Assembly: GCA_030426805.1 (NCBI GenBank) | Contig: JAUHXU010000005.1 | Span: forward strand, 434,001 to 498,000 | Direction: 5' to 3' | DNA from: a bacterium | GTDB taxonomy: Bacteria; Planctomycetota; JAFGQW01 | Length of the DNA: 64,000 nt | Shown here: positions 8,728 to 17,248 of the stretch, piece by piece | Layout of the letters: each line of letters starts with the position of its first letter | Position numbering within the stretch: position 1 is the stretch's first letter | Position numbers and translations under genes: made by a program | The notes under the pieces: generated by a model | Told to the model about the DNA's origin: nothing | The model's database searches: none | Seen by the model: only the letters and a program-made list of their open reading frames with translations

Positions 8728-9684
8728 ATGAGCGTGAAATTCCGGGACTACTACGAGACCCTCGGTGTCTCTCGCTCCGCATCGGCCGACGAGATCAAAG
8801 CGGCCTACCGCAAGCTCGCGCGGAAGTACCACCCCGACGTGAACAAGGACCCCGGTGCCGAGGAGCAGTTCAAGCTCGTCACCGAGGCCTACGAGGTGCT
8901 CAAGGATAAAGAGAAACGGGAGCGCTACGACGCGCTCGGCGAGAACTGGCAGCACGGCCAGGACTTCACGCCCCCGCCCGGCTTCGAGAGCATCTTCGGC
9001 AACTTCGGCGGCGGCGGTGCGCGCACGCGCGGCGGCGGCGGCGGGATGAGCGACTTCTTCGAGGCGCTGTTCGGCAACCTCGGTGGCCAGGGCGGCGGCT
9101 TCGGGGGCGGTTTCGGCGGCGGGCCGTTCGGCGGCACGCAAGCGCCGGCCAAGGGCGCCGACCACCAGGCGTCGATCACGATCTCGGTCGAGGACGCCGC
9201 GCGCGCGACGACGAAGTCGATCTCGCTGAAGACCGCCGACGGTCGCACGAAGAGCTACGACGTGAAAATCCCGCCGGGCGTGTCGAGCGGCACGAAGATC
9301 CGACTCGCGGGCCAAGGCGGCGCCGCGATGAACGGCGGCCCTGCGGGCGACCTCTACCTGACGATCGAGATCGCGCCGCACCCGATCTACCGCGTCAAGG
9401 GCTCCGACCTCGAGATGGACGTGAAGCTCGCGCCGTGGGAAGCGGCGCTCGGCGCGAAGGTCGAAGTGCCGACGCCCGACGGCCCCGTCGAGCTGACGAT
9501 CCCCGCCGGCACGTCGAGCGGCCGCAAGCTCCGCCTCCGCGACCGCGGCCTCCGCACCGGCCTCTCGACGCGCGGCCACCTCTACGCGATCGCGAAGATC
9601 GTCGTGCCCGACGCCGTATCCAACGGCGAACGCAAGCTCTGGGAGAAGCTCGCGAAGCAGAGCGACTTCCGTCCCCGCGGCTGA
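8728..9684 (+). CDS. DnaJ-class co-chaperone without zinc fingers (CbpA-like)
   Basis: 318 residues. The J domain covers residues 6-70 with the HPD tripeptide near 35-37 ('RKYHPDVNKD'), which stimulates DnaK ATP hydrolysis. A Gly/Phe-rich linker spans about 85-145, then come the two C-terminal substrate-binding beta domains. The four CxxCxGxG zinc repeats of class I DnaJ are absent, so this is a class II (CbpA-type) J protein. It has a good GGAGAGGG ribosome site. Its position behind dnaK supports a functional pair. Confidence 0.93.
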   Translation: MSVKFRDYYETLGVSRSASADEIKAAYRKLARKYHPDVNKDPGAEEQFKLVTEAYEVLKDKEKRERYDALGENWQHGQDFTPPPGFESIFGNFGGGGARTRGGGGGMSDFFEALFGNLGGQGGGFGGGFGGGPFGGTQAPAKGADHQASITISVEDAARATTKSISLKTADGRTKSYDVKIPPGVSSGTKIRLAGQGGAAMNGGPAGDLYLTIEIAPHPIYRVKGSDLEMDVKLAPWEAALGAKVEVPTPDGPVELTIPAGTSSGRKLRLRDRGLRTGLSTRGHLYAIAKIVVPDAVSNGERKLWEKLAKQSDFRPRG

Positions 9685-9702
9685 CCGCGCCGGGCAACCC
9701 AC

Positions 9703-10266
9703 ATGATCGATCGCATCACGACCGACCGTCTGCTCCTACGCCGCTGGACCGATGCGGATCGCGAACCGTTCGCGGCGCTGAATGCCGATCCGGTCGTGCG
9801 TCGCTGGTTTCCCGGGCTGATGACGCGCGAGGAGAGCGACGCGCAGATCGATCGGATCGAGGCGCACTTCGACGAACACGGCTTCGGGCTGTGGGCGGTC
9901 GAACCGAACGACGGCGCCGGCTGCATCGGCTTCATCGGGCTCGCGATCCCGGCGTTCGACGCGCCGTTCACGCCGTGCGTCGAGATCGGCTGGCGACTCG
10001 CGGCGGCGCATTGGGGCCGCGGCTATGCGACCGAGGGTGCGCGCGCCGCGCTCGCGATCGGCTTCGAGCGACTCGGGCTCGACGAGATCGTCTCGTTCAC
10101 GGTCCCGGCGAACCGCCCGTCGTGGCGCGTGATGGAACGGATCGGCATGCATCGCGACCCGGCCGAGGACTTCGATCACCCGGTACTCCCCGAAGGGCAT
10201 CCGCTACGTCGACACGTGCTCTACCGGATCGGACCCTCGGAGCCCTCGAGCGTCGAGCCGACGTAG
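9703..10266 (+). CDS. GNAT acetyltransferase, RimJ/RimL type
   Basis: 187 residues. It opens with 'TDRLLLRRWTDADREPFAALNADP', the standard start of RimJ/RimL-like N-acetyltransferases, and has the acetyl-CoA-binding 'AHWGRGYATEGARAAL' near 103-120 and 'NRPSWRVMERIGM' near 140. Such enzymes transfer acetyl groups from acetyl-CoA to alpha-amino groups of proteins or to small molecules; the target cannot be deduced. It follows the J-protein gene by 18 bases and may be cotranscribed. Its last 46 bases overlap the opposing lipoprotein gene. Confidence 0.9.
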   Translation: MIDRITTDRLLLRRWTDADREPFAALNADPVVRRWFPGLMTREESDAQIDRIEAHFDEHGFGLWAVEPNDGAGCIGFIGLAIPAFDAPFTPCVEIGWRLAAAHWGRGYATEGARAALAIGFERLGLDEIVSFTVPANRPSWRVMERIGMHRDPAEDFDHPVLPEGHPLRRHVLYRIGPSEPSSVEPT

Positions 10267-10559
10267 TCGACCTCGATACCCTCCTGAGAGAAGCGACGCG
10301 TCGCGACGATCCGCCCGCCGGCGTCCACGTCGACGGCGACACCCGACGTGCCGTCCGCCTGGAGCGCCGCCTCGTAGACGAGCCGCATGCCGCCCTCCGG
10401 CGTGGGGGCGCGCCGATCGGGTTCACCCCACGACTCGACCAACTCGCGCTCGGTCCGGCCGATCCAGTGCTCCGGCTCGAGGAAATACGGACGCACCGCG
10501 CACGCCGCCACGGCCACGCTTGCGACGAACAAACCGATCCAGCGCACGACCGACATCAT
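10221..10559 (-). CDS. Small lipoprotein, possibly BamE/OmlA-like
   Basis: 112 residues from the ATG at 10559, preceded by GGAGG. The first 24 residues form a lipoprotein signal ending in the lipobox 'VAAC', so the mature protein should be lipid-anchored. The mature part has a short 'WIGRTERELVESWGEPDR' segment reminiscent of the SmpA/OmlA/BamE fold, where a similar helix precedes 'GTP' turns. The match is short and the function unproven. It converges on the acetyltransferase gene with a 46-bp tail overlap, so its stop region is constrained by two frames. Confidence 0.75.
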   Translation of the reverse strand: MMSVVRWIGLFVASVAVAACAVRPYFLEPEHWIGRTERELVESWGEPDRRAPTPEGGMRLVYEAALQADGTSGVAVDVDAGGRIVATRRFSQEGIEVDYVGSTLEGSEGPIR

Positions 10560-10593
10560 CACGCCTCCGAGTTCGACTGACGGCACCCCTCGA

Positions 10594-10599
10594 ATTGTA
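10594..10599 (-). promoter_or_regulatory. Candidate -10 box (TACAAT) for the lipoprotein gene
   Basis: TACAAT on the minus strand, about 35 bases before the ATG at 10559. No clear -35 box. Confidence 0.35.
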
Positions 10600-10632
10600 T
10601 GCCGGAACGCACGATCGGCGAAGCCCGGATGC

Positions 10633-10638
10633 TATCCT
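10633..10638 (+). promoter_or_regulatory. Extended -10 box (TGC-TATCCT) at a possibly leaderless start
   Basis: TATCCT preceded by TGC, and only seven bases before the ATG at 10646. Transcription would begin at or next to the start codon, and no Shine-Dalgarno site is present. Confidence 0.35.
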
Positions 10639-10645
10639 CCAGCGC

Positions 10646-12364
10646 ATGAAGATCGCGCTCGTCTCCCACGGCTACCCGCCGCACGCGCTGGCCGGCGTCG
10701 AGGTCTACACACGCTGGTTCGCCCGCGCACTCGCGCAGACCGACGACGTACGCGTCTTCTCGACCCGCGCGCTGCCGGACGCCGACGATCTCTCGCTCGT
10801 CGACGAGACGCTCGACGGCATCGACGTCACGTTCCTCGCGAACCACTTCCGCGACTACGACCCGGTGCGCGAGGTGCGCCACGACGGGATCGCCGAACGA
10901 TTCGACGCATTCCTCGCGCGCGAGCGCCCCGACCTCGTGCACTTCCAGCACCTGATCAAACTCTCGACGACGCTGCTCGACGTCTGCGCGGCGCGCGGCA
11001 TCCCGACCGTGCTCACGCTGCACGACTACTGGTTCCTCTGCCCGGTGATCACGCTGATCCGCCGCGACCTCGCGGTGTGCGATCGCCCCGGCGAGATCGA
11101 CGCGTGCACCGAGTGCGAGATGGCGACGGCCTACCTCAACCGGGAGGAGGCCGGCACCTACTACATCGCCGGGATGCTGCGCGCGATGATGAAGCCGGAG
11201 AAGTGGGCGGCGCTCGAACGCATCCACGACGGTGATTTCTCGCCGGTCTACGACGCATCCGACGCACTCGGGCCGGCGCTGTCGTCGCTCCGGATCGGCC
11301 TGATCCGCCGCTTCATGCGCGACCGCCTCGACGTCGCGACCGCGCTCGCGTCGCCGTCGCGCTTCCTGAAGACGACGTTCGAGCGCCACGGGCTCGGCAA
11401 GCGCGGCATCCACCACCTGCCCAACGGCATCGAGACCGACGCGCTCCGAGGCATCGCCCGCCCCGCCGACCCGCCCCCGCTCCGCGTGCTCTACCTCGGC
11501 ACGATCAACAAGCACAAGGGCGTGCACGTGCTCGTCGACGCGGCCAACCGACTCGCCGACCTGCCGATCGAGGTGCACATCCACGGCACCGGGCCCGACG
11601 AGAAGTACGAGCGCTACCTGCGCGACCTCGCCGGCAACCCGGCGATCCGTTTCGGCGGGCGCTACGACCGCGACGACTTGCCGGCGCTGCTCGGCGCCGC
11701 GCACGTGATCGTGATGCCGAGCATCTGGTACGAGAACCACCCGATCGTGATTCGCGAGGCGTTCGCCGCGGGGATCCCGGTGATCGCGCCCGACCTCGGC
11801 GCGATGCCCGAGGCGATCCAGAACGGCCGCGACGGCCTGCTCTACCCACCGGGCGACGCGGCCGCGCTCGCCGAGTTGCTGCGACGAGTGCTCGAAGAGC
11901 CGGGGCTGTTGAGCAGCCTGCGCGGCGGGATCGAGCCGGTGCTCGGCGTGGCCGAACACGTCGAGGCCTACCGCGCGCTTTACGCGACCGCGACCGCCGA
12001 CGCGACCGGTGCGGCACCGACCGTCGAGCCGCGCCGGATCGTGCTCGTGGGCCGCGCGGTGCCGGAGAACGGGTTCGCCCGCGTGCTCGGCGACGCGCTG
12101 ATCGCGGGTGGGCGCTCGCCGCGGCCGCTCGTCTCGTGGCTCGCCGCGGACGACGATCCGCTGGCGGCACCGCTGCGCGACCTCGCCGAGCGCCTCGGGC
12201 TCGACGACGCGCTGCGGCCGCTCGGCTCCCTCGACGAGACGGGCCCGGTCGACCTCGTGATCGACCTCGACGAGACCGGCGCCGCCGACGCCCTCGACAC
12301 CCACGGGGCGCCTCGCCTGACCGGCGCCCCGTCGCTGGACGAGATCGACGCGGCTCTCGGTTGA
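10646..12364 (+). CDS. GT4-family glycosyltransferase with C-terminal extension
   Basis: 572 residues, about 150 longer than a typical GT4 enzyme. The N-terminal lobe starts 'MKIALVSHGYPP' and includes 'LHDYWFLCP' near residue 127, followed by a Cys cluster common in surface-glycan GT4 proteins. The donor-binding lobe has 'GTINKHKGVHVL' and the E-x7-E motif in 'ENHPIVIRE' near 363-371. Residues from about 465 form an extra Asp/Ala-rich domain with 'RRIVLVGRAVP' and 'DLVIDLDETG', which I do not recognise. It probably transfers a sugar from a nucleotide donor to a growing glycan. It opens the glycan block and may be translated from a leaderless message. Confidence 0.9.
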   Translation: MKIALVSHGYPPHALAGVEVYTRWFARALAQTDDVRVFSTRALPDADDLSLVDETLDGIDVTFLANHFRDYDPVREVRHDGIAERFDAFLARERPDLVHFQHLIKLSTTLLDVCAARGIPTVLTLHDYWFLCPVITLIRRDLAVCDRPGEIDACTECEMATAYLNREEAGTYYIAGMLRAMMKPEKWAALERIHDGDFSPVYDASDALGPALSSLRIGLIRRFMRDRLDVATALASPSRFLKTTFERHGLGKRGIHHLPNGIETDALRGIARPADPPPLRVLYLGTINKHKGVHVLVDAANRLADLPIEVHIHGTGPDEKYERYLRDLAGNPAIRFGGRYDRDDLPALLGAAHVIVMPSIWYENHPIVIREAFAAGIPVIAPDLGAMPEAIQNGRDGLLYPPGDAAALAELLRRVLEEPGLLSSLRGGIEPVLGVAEHVEAYRALYATATADATGAAPTVEPRRIVLVGRAVPENGFARVLGDALIAGGRSPRPLVSWLAADDDPLAAPLRDLAERLGLDDALRPLGSLDETGPVDLVIDLDETGAADALDTHGAPRLTGAPSLDEIDAALG

Positions 12365-12410
12365 TTCCCCGACGGATCCCGGCCAAGATTCCGCCGCCGG
12401 GCACCGCACC

Positions 12411-13586
12411 ATGCACATCCTCTTCGTGACCCCCTACCCGCCGTATCCCCCCGAGTCCGGGGGGAAGATCCGCACGTACAACCTCGTGCGCGAGGTCGCG
12501 AAGCACCACCAGGTGACGCTCTTCACGCTCGCCGACGCCGGCGACACCGAGGAGATGGTCGAGCACCTGTCGCAATTCGTGTCGGCGATCGAGATCTACA
12601 CGCCCGAGCCGATGTCGCCGTGGCAGCGCTGGACGCACCCCGACATCTACCGCCACTTCCACTCGCCGGCGCTGATGAAGCGCCTCGCCGACGTGCTCGC
12701 CGGTGGCGGCGTCGATCTCGTGCACGTCGAGGAACTCGTCCTCTCGAAGGTGCTGCCCCGGACGACCGTGCCGCACGTGCTCGGCCGCCAGAAGATCGAC
12801 ATGTACTTCCTGAAGCAGGTCTACGAGGCCGACGGCCGGATCCGGAAGTTCCGGTGGCAGTCCGACCTCGTGAAGCTGCTGCGCCAGGAGAAGCGGGCCC
12901 GTCGGCACTTCGACGGCCAGGTGCTGTGCAGCAAGGTCGACCTGATGCGGCTGACCGCGGTGACGGGCGACATCCGCCACTGCATCGCCCCCAACGGCGT
13001 CGACCTCGACTACTTCGCGCCGGCCCCGGCGCAGTCCGAGCGGCGCACGCTCGTGTTCACCGGTTCGATGGACTACGAGCCGAACGTCGACGCGGCGGCG
13101 TTCTTCGTCGAGGACATCTGGCCCCGGATCCGCGCCGAGGCGCCCGACGTCGAGACCTACTTCGTCGGACATCGTCCAACGCCCGAGGTGCTCGCGCTGG
13201 GCCGCCACGACGGGATCCACATCACCGGCAGCGTCGACGACGTCCGCCCCTACATCCGCGACGCGAGCCTCGTCATCTGCCCGATCCGGATCGGGGAGGG
13301 CACGCGGCTGAAGATCCTCGAGGCGATGTCGATGCAGAAGCCGGTCGTCGCGACCCCCACCGGCGCGGAGGGGCTCCTCGTCCGCGACGGCCAGGACATC
13401 CGGCTCGCCAAGACCGGCGATGCGTTCGCCGCGGCGACCCTCGAACTGCTCGCCGATCCCGCCGCCGCCGAACGGCTCGCGCAGGCCGGCCGCAGCGTCG
13501 CGGAATCGACCTACGGGTGGCCCGCGATCGGGGCGAAGCTGTGCGACTTCTACACCGAACTCGCGGGCGGCTCGTCTCGACCGTAG
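12411..13586 (+). CDS. GT4-family glycosyltransferase
   Basis: 391 residues. It begins 'MHILFVTPYPPYPPESGGKIRTYNLVREVAK', the look of the GT4 group often found with exopolysaccharide loci. The C-terminal lobe has 'FTGSMDYEPNVDAA', 'ICPIRIGEGTRLKILEAM' (E-x7-E donor motif near 300) and 'PVVATPTGAEGL'. No transmembrane segment is visible, so it should act on the cytoplasmic face. It lies 46 bases after the previous transferase. I saw no good Shine-Dalgarno site before the ATG. Confidence 0.92.
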   Translation: MHILFVTPYPPYPPESGGKIRTYNLVREVAKHHQVTLFTLADAGDTEEMVEHLSQFVSAIEIYTPEPMSPWQRWTHPDIYRHFHSPALMKRLADVLAGGGVDLVHVEELVLSKVLPRTTVPHVLGRQKIDMYFLKQVYEADGRIRKFRWQSDLVKLLRQEKRARRHFDGQVLCSKVDLMRLTAVTGDIRHCIAPNGVDLDYFAPAPAQSERRTLVFTGSMDYEPNVDAAAFFVEDIWPRIRAEAPDVETYFVGHRPTPEVLALGRHDGIHITGSVDDVRPYIRDASLVICPIRIGEGTRLKILEAMSMQKPVVATPTGAEGLLVRDGQDIRLAKTGDAFAAATLELLADPAAAERLAQAGRSVAESTYGWPAIGAKLCDFYTELAGGSSRP

Positions 13587-13615
13587 ACAATCCGACCGAC
13601 TGCCCGCGGACGACC

Positions 13616-13682
13616 GCAACCGGCGTTGACCAGCCGGGTTGCAACGAATAGGGTGGTACCGGGCGGAGGTGCGTGTCGCACC
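13616..13682. repeat. Two hairpins between glycosyltransferase genes
   Basis: GCAACCGGC (13616-13624) pairs with GCCGGGTTGC (13633-13642) with one bulge, and GGTGCG pairs with CGCACC across a three-base loop (13668-13682). They lie in the 134-base gap before the GT2 gene and may terminate the first two transferase genes or shape the leader of the next. Confidence 0.45.
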
Positions 13683-13720
13683 CCGGCCCGAGGTGGAAGT
13701 AGAAAGGCCGAGCGAAACTC

Positions 13721-14461
13721 GTGTCCGTATCCGACGAACTCCGACGACCGCCCGTATCGGCGCCGCGCGACACCGCGCGGCCGCTGCTGAGCGTACTGAT
13801 CCCCGTGTTCAACGAACGGGCGACGGTGCGCGAGGTGATCGACCGTGTGCTGAACGTGCCGCTCGATCTGGAAGTCGTGATCGTCGACGACGGTTCGACC
13901 GACGGCACGCGTGACATCCTCGCCGCGATCGAGGATCCGCGTGTGCACGTCCATCTTCACGAGCGCAACCAAGGCAAGGGCATGGCGATGCGCACTGCGA
14001 TCGAACACGCGCAGGGCGAGGTCATGGCCGTGCAGGACGCCGACCTGGAGTATCGGCCGGAAGAGTTCGTCGACCTGATCAAGCCGATCGTCGACGGCAA
14101 GACGAAGGTCGTCTTCGGATCGCGCTGCCTGAACCCCGACAACAACATGAAGTTCGATCGGTTCCGGTTCGGGTCCTTGGTGCTGACGAAGCTGACCAAC
14201 GTGCTCTACGGCAGTAAGCTGACGGACGAGCCGACGTGCTACAAGCTGTTCCACCGCGACACGATCGAAGGCATGAAACTCGATTGCACCGGGTTCGAGT
14301 TTTGCCCGGAGATCACCGCCAAACTCCTCAAGCGGGGATACGACATCGTCGAACTTCCGATCTCCTACCGGGGCCGCACCGTGGCCGAGGGCAAGAAGAT
14401 CAACTGGAAGGACGGCGTGATCGGGATCTGGACGCTGTTGAAGTACCGAGTGCGGAACTGA
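13721..14461 (+). CDS. GT2-family glycosyltransferase (dolichyl-phosphate mannose synthase-like)
   Basis: 246 residues. The GT-A fold is clear: 'LSVLIPVFNERATVREVI' near 25-42, 'VVIVDDGSTDGTRDIL', 'NQGKGMAMRTAI' and the metal-binding 'QDADLEYRPEEF' near 108-118. These are features of DPM1/ArnC-like enzymes that move a sugar from a nucleotide donor to polyprenyl phosphate. There is no C-terminal membrane domain, so it is the soluble type. The start is a GTG with a weak ribosome site. It probably makes a lipid-linked sugar used by this locus. Confidence 0.92.
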   Translation: MSVSDELRRPPVSAPRDTARPLLSVLIPVFNERATVREVIDRVLNVPLDLEVVIVDDGSTDGTRDILAAIEDPRVHVHLHERNQGKGMAMRTAIEHAQGEVMAVQDADLEYRPEEFVDLIKPIVDGKTKVVFGSRCLNPDNNMKFDRFRFGSLVLTKLTNVLYGSKLTDEPTCYKLFHRDTIEGMKLDCTGFEFCPEITAKLLKRGYDIVELPISYRGRTVAEGKKINWKDGVIGIWTLLKYRVRN

Positions 14462-14498
14462 TCGCGGGGCAGCGCCACCTCACACGAGGCACACCCCG

Positions 14499-15881
14499 TT
14501 GAAGATCCTTCAGCTCAGCGCCAACGCCGATCGCGTGGGCGGCGCCGAGATCTACATGCACGCGCTCACCGACGAGCTACGCGCGCGCGGCCACGAGGTC
14601 GCGACGTTCGGCACGTCACCGGACGCCGAAGCCGACGGTCCGCACGAGCGGGTCGTGCGCCGCGATCGACACGTCCCGGCGGCGCTCGTGACGGATGTCG
14701 ACGTCGAGTCGGCGCTACAGACGCTGATCGACCGGTTCGCCCCCGACGTGATCCACGTGCACAACCTCTACGGGCTCCCCCTCTCGGTCGACGGCATCCT
14801 CGCCGACGCGCCGGCACCGGTCGTGCAGACCGTGCACGACTACTCGACGGTTTGCCCGAACTCGTGGTGCGTACGCGGCGACGGCTCGGTGTGCAGCGGC
14901 GGCGCCGGCACGAAGTGCTTCCTGCACGGCTGCGCCGACAACTACCCCTACGACGCACGGATGGTCCTCGTCGCGGCGACGCGCGCCGCGGGCCTGCGCA
15001 CCGGCGCCGACGCGATGCTCTGCCCGAGCGAGTTCCTGACCGAGACGATGCGCAAGAACGGATTCGCGCAGGCCGAGACGGTCCCGAACTTCGTCGACGC
15101 CGACAAGCTCACGATCCCCGACGCCGAGCGCGAATCGGCCCGCCTCCTCTACCTCGGCCGACTCGACAAGACGAAGGGCGTCAGCTACCTGCTGCAGGCG
15201 CTCCCGACGATCGCGGCCGCCTGCCCGGACGTCAAGCTCGGGATCGTCGGCTCGGGACCGGACGAGGAGGCGCTGCGCGCCGAGCATGAAGCGCTCGGCC
15301 TGCGCGGGCGCGTCGAGTTCCTCGGCAAGGTGCCGTACGAACGGGTGATGGAGTTCTACGCGACGGCGACCCTGCTCGTGCTCCCGTCGATCTGGTGCGA
15401 GAACTCGCCGCTGACGTGCTACGAGGCGATGGTCGCCGGGCTTCCGATCGTCGGATCGAACATCGGCGGGATCCCCGACCTCGTCGAGGACCAGGTGACC
15501 GGCCGGCTCGTCGCGCCGCGGGATCCGGGCGCACTGGCGGGCGCGATCGTCGATCTGCTCGACGCGCCACGGACCCTTCGCGCGATGGGCCGCAAGGCGC
15601 AAGCGCGTGTCGGCCGCTACACGCGGAGCAACAACGTCGACGCCGTCGAGAAGACCTACGCGCGCGTCCTCGGCGGCGGGAGCACGCGGCCGACGGCGAC
15701 GCTCGCCGTCGACGCGGACCACCGCGCGATTCTCGACGGCGTGCTTCGCCAGCTCGCGCACGTCGAGCGGTGGGCGCTCGACCTCAAGGGGCACGCCGAC
15801 TACCTCGAGCACGAGAACCGCGCCCTCACCGAGCGCATCGCCGCGCTCGAGGCGAAGCTGCCGCCGGAGGCACGCACGTGA
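14499..15881 (+). CDS. GT4-family glycosyltransferase with C-terminal coiled coil
   Basis: 460 residues starting at a TTG. The N-lobe has 'ADRVGGAEIYMHAL', 'VIHVHNLYGLPLS' and 'VHDYSTVCPNSWCVRGDGS', with four cysteines (CPNSWC ... CSGG ... CFLHGC) that probably bind a metal. The donor lobe has 'LYLGRLDKTKGVSYLL' and 'ENSPLTCYE' (E-x7-E). The last 50 residues are a heptad-like helix ('VERWALDLKGHADYLEHE'), perhaps for dimerisation or docking. It is a close paralog of the next gene, with which its stop codon overlaps (GTGA). Confidence 0.92.
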   Translation: MKILQLSANADRVGGAEIYMHALTDELRARGHEVATFGTSPDAEADGPHERVVRRDRHVPAALVTDVDVESALQTLIDRFAPDVIHVHNLYGLPLSVDGILADAPAPVVQTVHDYSTVCPNSWCVRGDGSVCSGGAGTKCFLHGCADNYPYDARMVLVAATRAAGLRTGADAMLCPSEFLTETMRKNGFAQAETVPNFVDADKLTIPDAERESARLLYLGRLDKTKGVSYLLQALPTIAAACPDVKLGIVGSGPDEEALRAEHEALGLRGRVEFLGKVPYERVMEFYATATLLVLPSIWCENSPLTCYEAMVAGLPIVGSNIGGIPDLVEDQVTGRLVAPRDPGALAGAIVDLLDAPRTLRAMGRKAQARVGRYTRSNNVDAVEKTYARVLGGGSTRPTATLAVDADHRAILDGVLRQLAHVERWALDLKGHADYLEHENRALTERIAALEAKLPPEART

Positions 15882-17248
15882 CCCGCGTCCTGCACCTGTC
15901 GACCTACGCGGACAAGGTCGGCGGCGCCGAGGTCTACTGCCTCGGCCTCGTCGACGGCCTCCGCGAGCACGGGCACGACGTCGCGCTGTTCGGCACGAGC
16001 CCCGACCGCTCGGAAGACTCCGCAACGACGTGCGTCGTCAAGCGTCCGGTCTACTCGATGCGCGGCCTGATCGAAGACGACACCGTGACGACACCGCTGC
16101 GGACGCAACTCGAGCGCTTCCGCCCGGAGATCGTGCACGTACACCTGCTGTGGGCACTGCCGCTGACGGTCGAGCGCGTGCTCGCGGACTACGGCGCGCC
16201 GGTGGTTCAGACGGCGCACGACTTCTCGGTCGTGTGCCCCAACTCGTGGTGCGTTCGCGGGGACGGCAGCCCGTGCCCCGGCGGCGCGGGTCGCCAGTGC
16301 TTCGCGCACGGCTGCGACGCGAACTACCCGTTCGCCGGCCACTCGGTGCTCGCCACGTCGATCCGCGCGCGGCAGCTCGCGTCGCTCGTCGGCGTCACGC
16401 TGTGTCCGAGCGAGGCGTTGCGCGAGATGATGGCGAGCCACGGCGCGCGCGACGCCCGACGCCAGCCCTACTTCCTGCCGGAGGCGCCCGACGGCGTCCC
16501 CCCACGCGACGACCGCGGCCGGCTCGCCTACGTCGGCCGGCTCGACCCCGCGAAGGGCCTCGTGCACCTGCTCGACGCGATCGCACGCGTCGTCGAGCGC
16601 GGCGTGGACGCGCGACTCGACGTGATCGGCGACGGTCCGGAGCGCGCGTCCCTCGAGACGCACGCACGTCAGCGCGGAATCGCGGACCGCGTCGCGTTCC
16701 ACGGCAAGGTCGCACACGAAGCGGTGTGGGCGCACGCGGCCCGTGCCGCCGCCCTCGTGATCCCGTCGACGTGGATGGAGAACTCGCCGGTGACGATCTA
16801 CGAGGCGATCCAGCTCGGCACGCCGGTCGTGGGCTCGCGCATCGGCGGCATCCCGGACTACGTGGTCGACGGCGAGACAGGCTACCTCGCGCAGCCCGGC
16901 GACGCGGCGGACCTCGCCGGTGCGCTCGAACGCGTACTCGCGAGCGCCGAACACCGCGCCGAACTCGGTGCGCGGCTCCACGCGCACGCACCCGCGCTCG
17001 CACGCGAGCGGTCGATCGGCGAGATCGAGGCGATCTACGACGAAGTGCTCGGCGACCCGTCGTTCCGCCCGCAGCCGCTCGCGATCGACGACGACGTCCT
17101 TCACGCGTGCCACCGCACACTGCTCGAGGTGGATCACCACCACCGCGAGTTGCACCAACTCGTCGAACAGCACCGACTCGTGCGCGCGCGTGGCTGGCGC
17201 GGCGTGCTTCGGGGCGCGGTCAAGCGGGCGCTCGGGAGGACGACGTGA
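15878..17248 (+). CDS. GT4-family glycosyltransferase, paralog of the upstream gene
   Basis: 456 residues from the GTG at 15878, which overlaps the previous stop as GTGA; the longer upstream frame is only antisense-like noise. It shares the 'DKVGGAEVYCLGLVDGL' N-terminus and the 'CPNSWCVRGDGS ... HGCDANYP' Cys cluster with its neighbour. 'VGRLDPAKGLVHLL' and 'ENSPVTIYE' give the donor site. A His-rich helical tail ('HACHRTLLEVDHHHREL') occupies the C-terminus. Tandem duplication followed by divergence is the simplest origin. Translational coupling implies balanced expression. Confidence 0.92.
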   Translation: MTRVLHLSTYADKVGGAEVYCLGLVDGLREHGHDVALFGTSPDRSEDSATTCVVKRPVYSMRGLIEDDTVTTPLRTQLERFRPEIVHVHLLWALPLTVERVLADYGAPVVQTAHDFSVVCPNSWCVRGDGSPCPGGAGRQCFAHGCDANYPFAGHSVLATSIRARQLASLVGVTLCPSEALREMMASHGARDARRQPYFLPEAPDGVPPRDDRGRLAYVGRLDPAKGLVHLLDAIARVVERGVDARLDVIGDGPERASLETHARQRGIADRVAFHGKVAHEAVWAHAARAAALVIPSTWMENSPVTIYEAIQLGTPVVGSRIGGIPDYVVDGETGYLAQPGDAADLAGALERVLASAEHRAELGARLHAHAPALARERSIGEIEAIYDEVLGDPSFRPQPLAIDDDVLHACHRTLLEVDHHHRELHQLVEQHRLVRARGWRGVLRGAVKRALGRTT

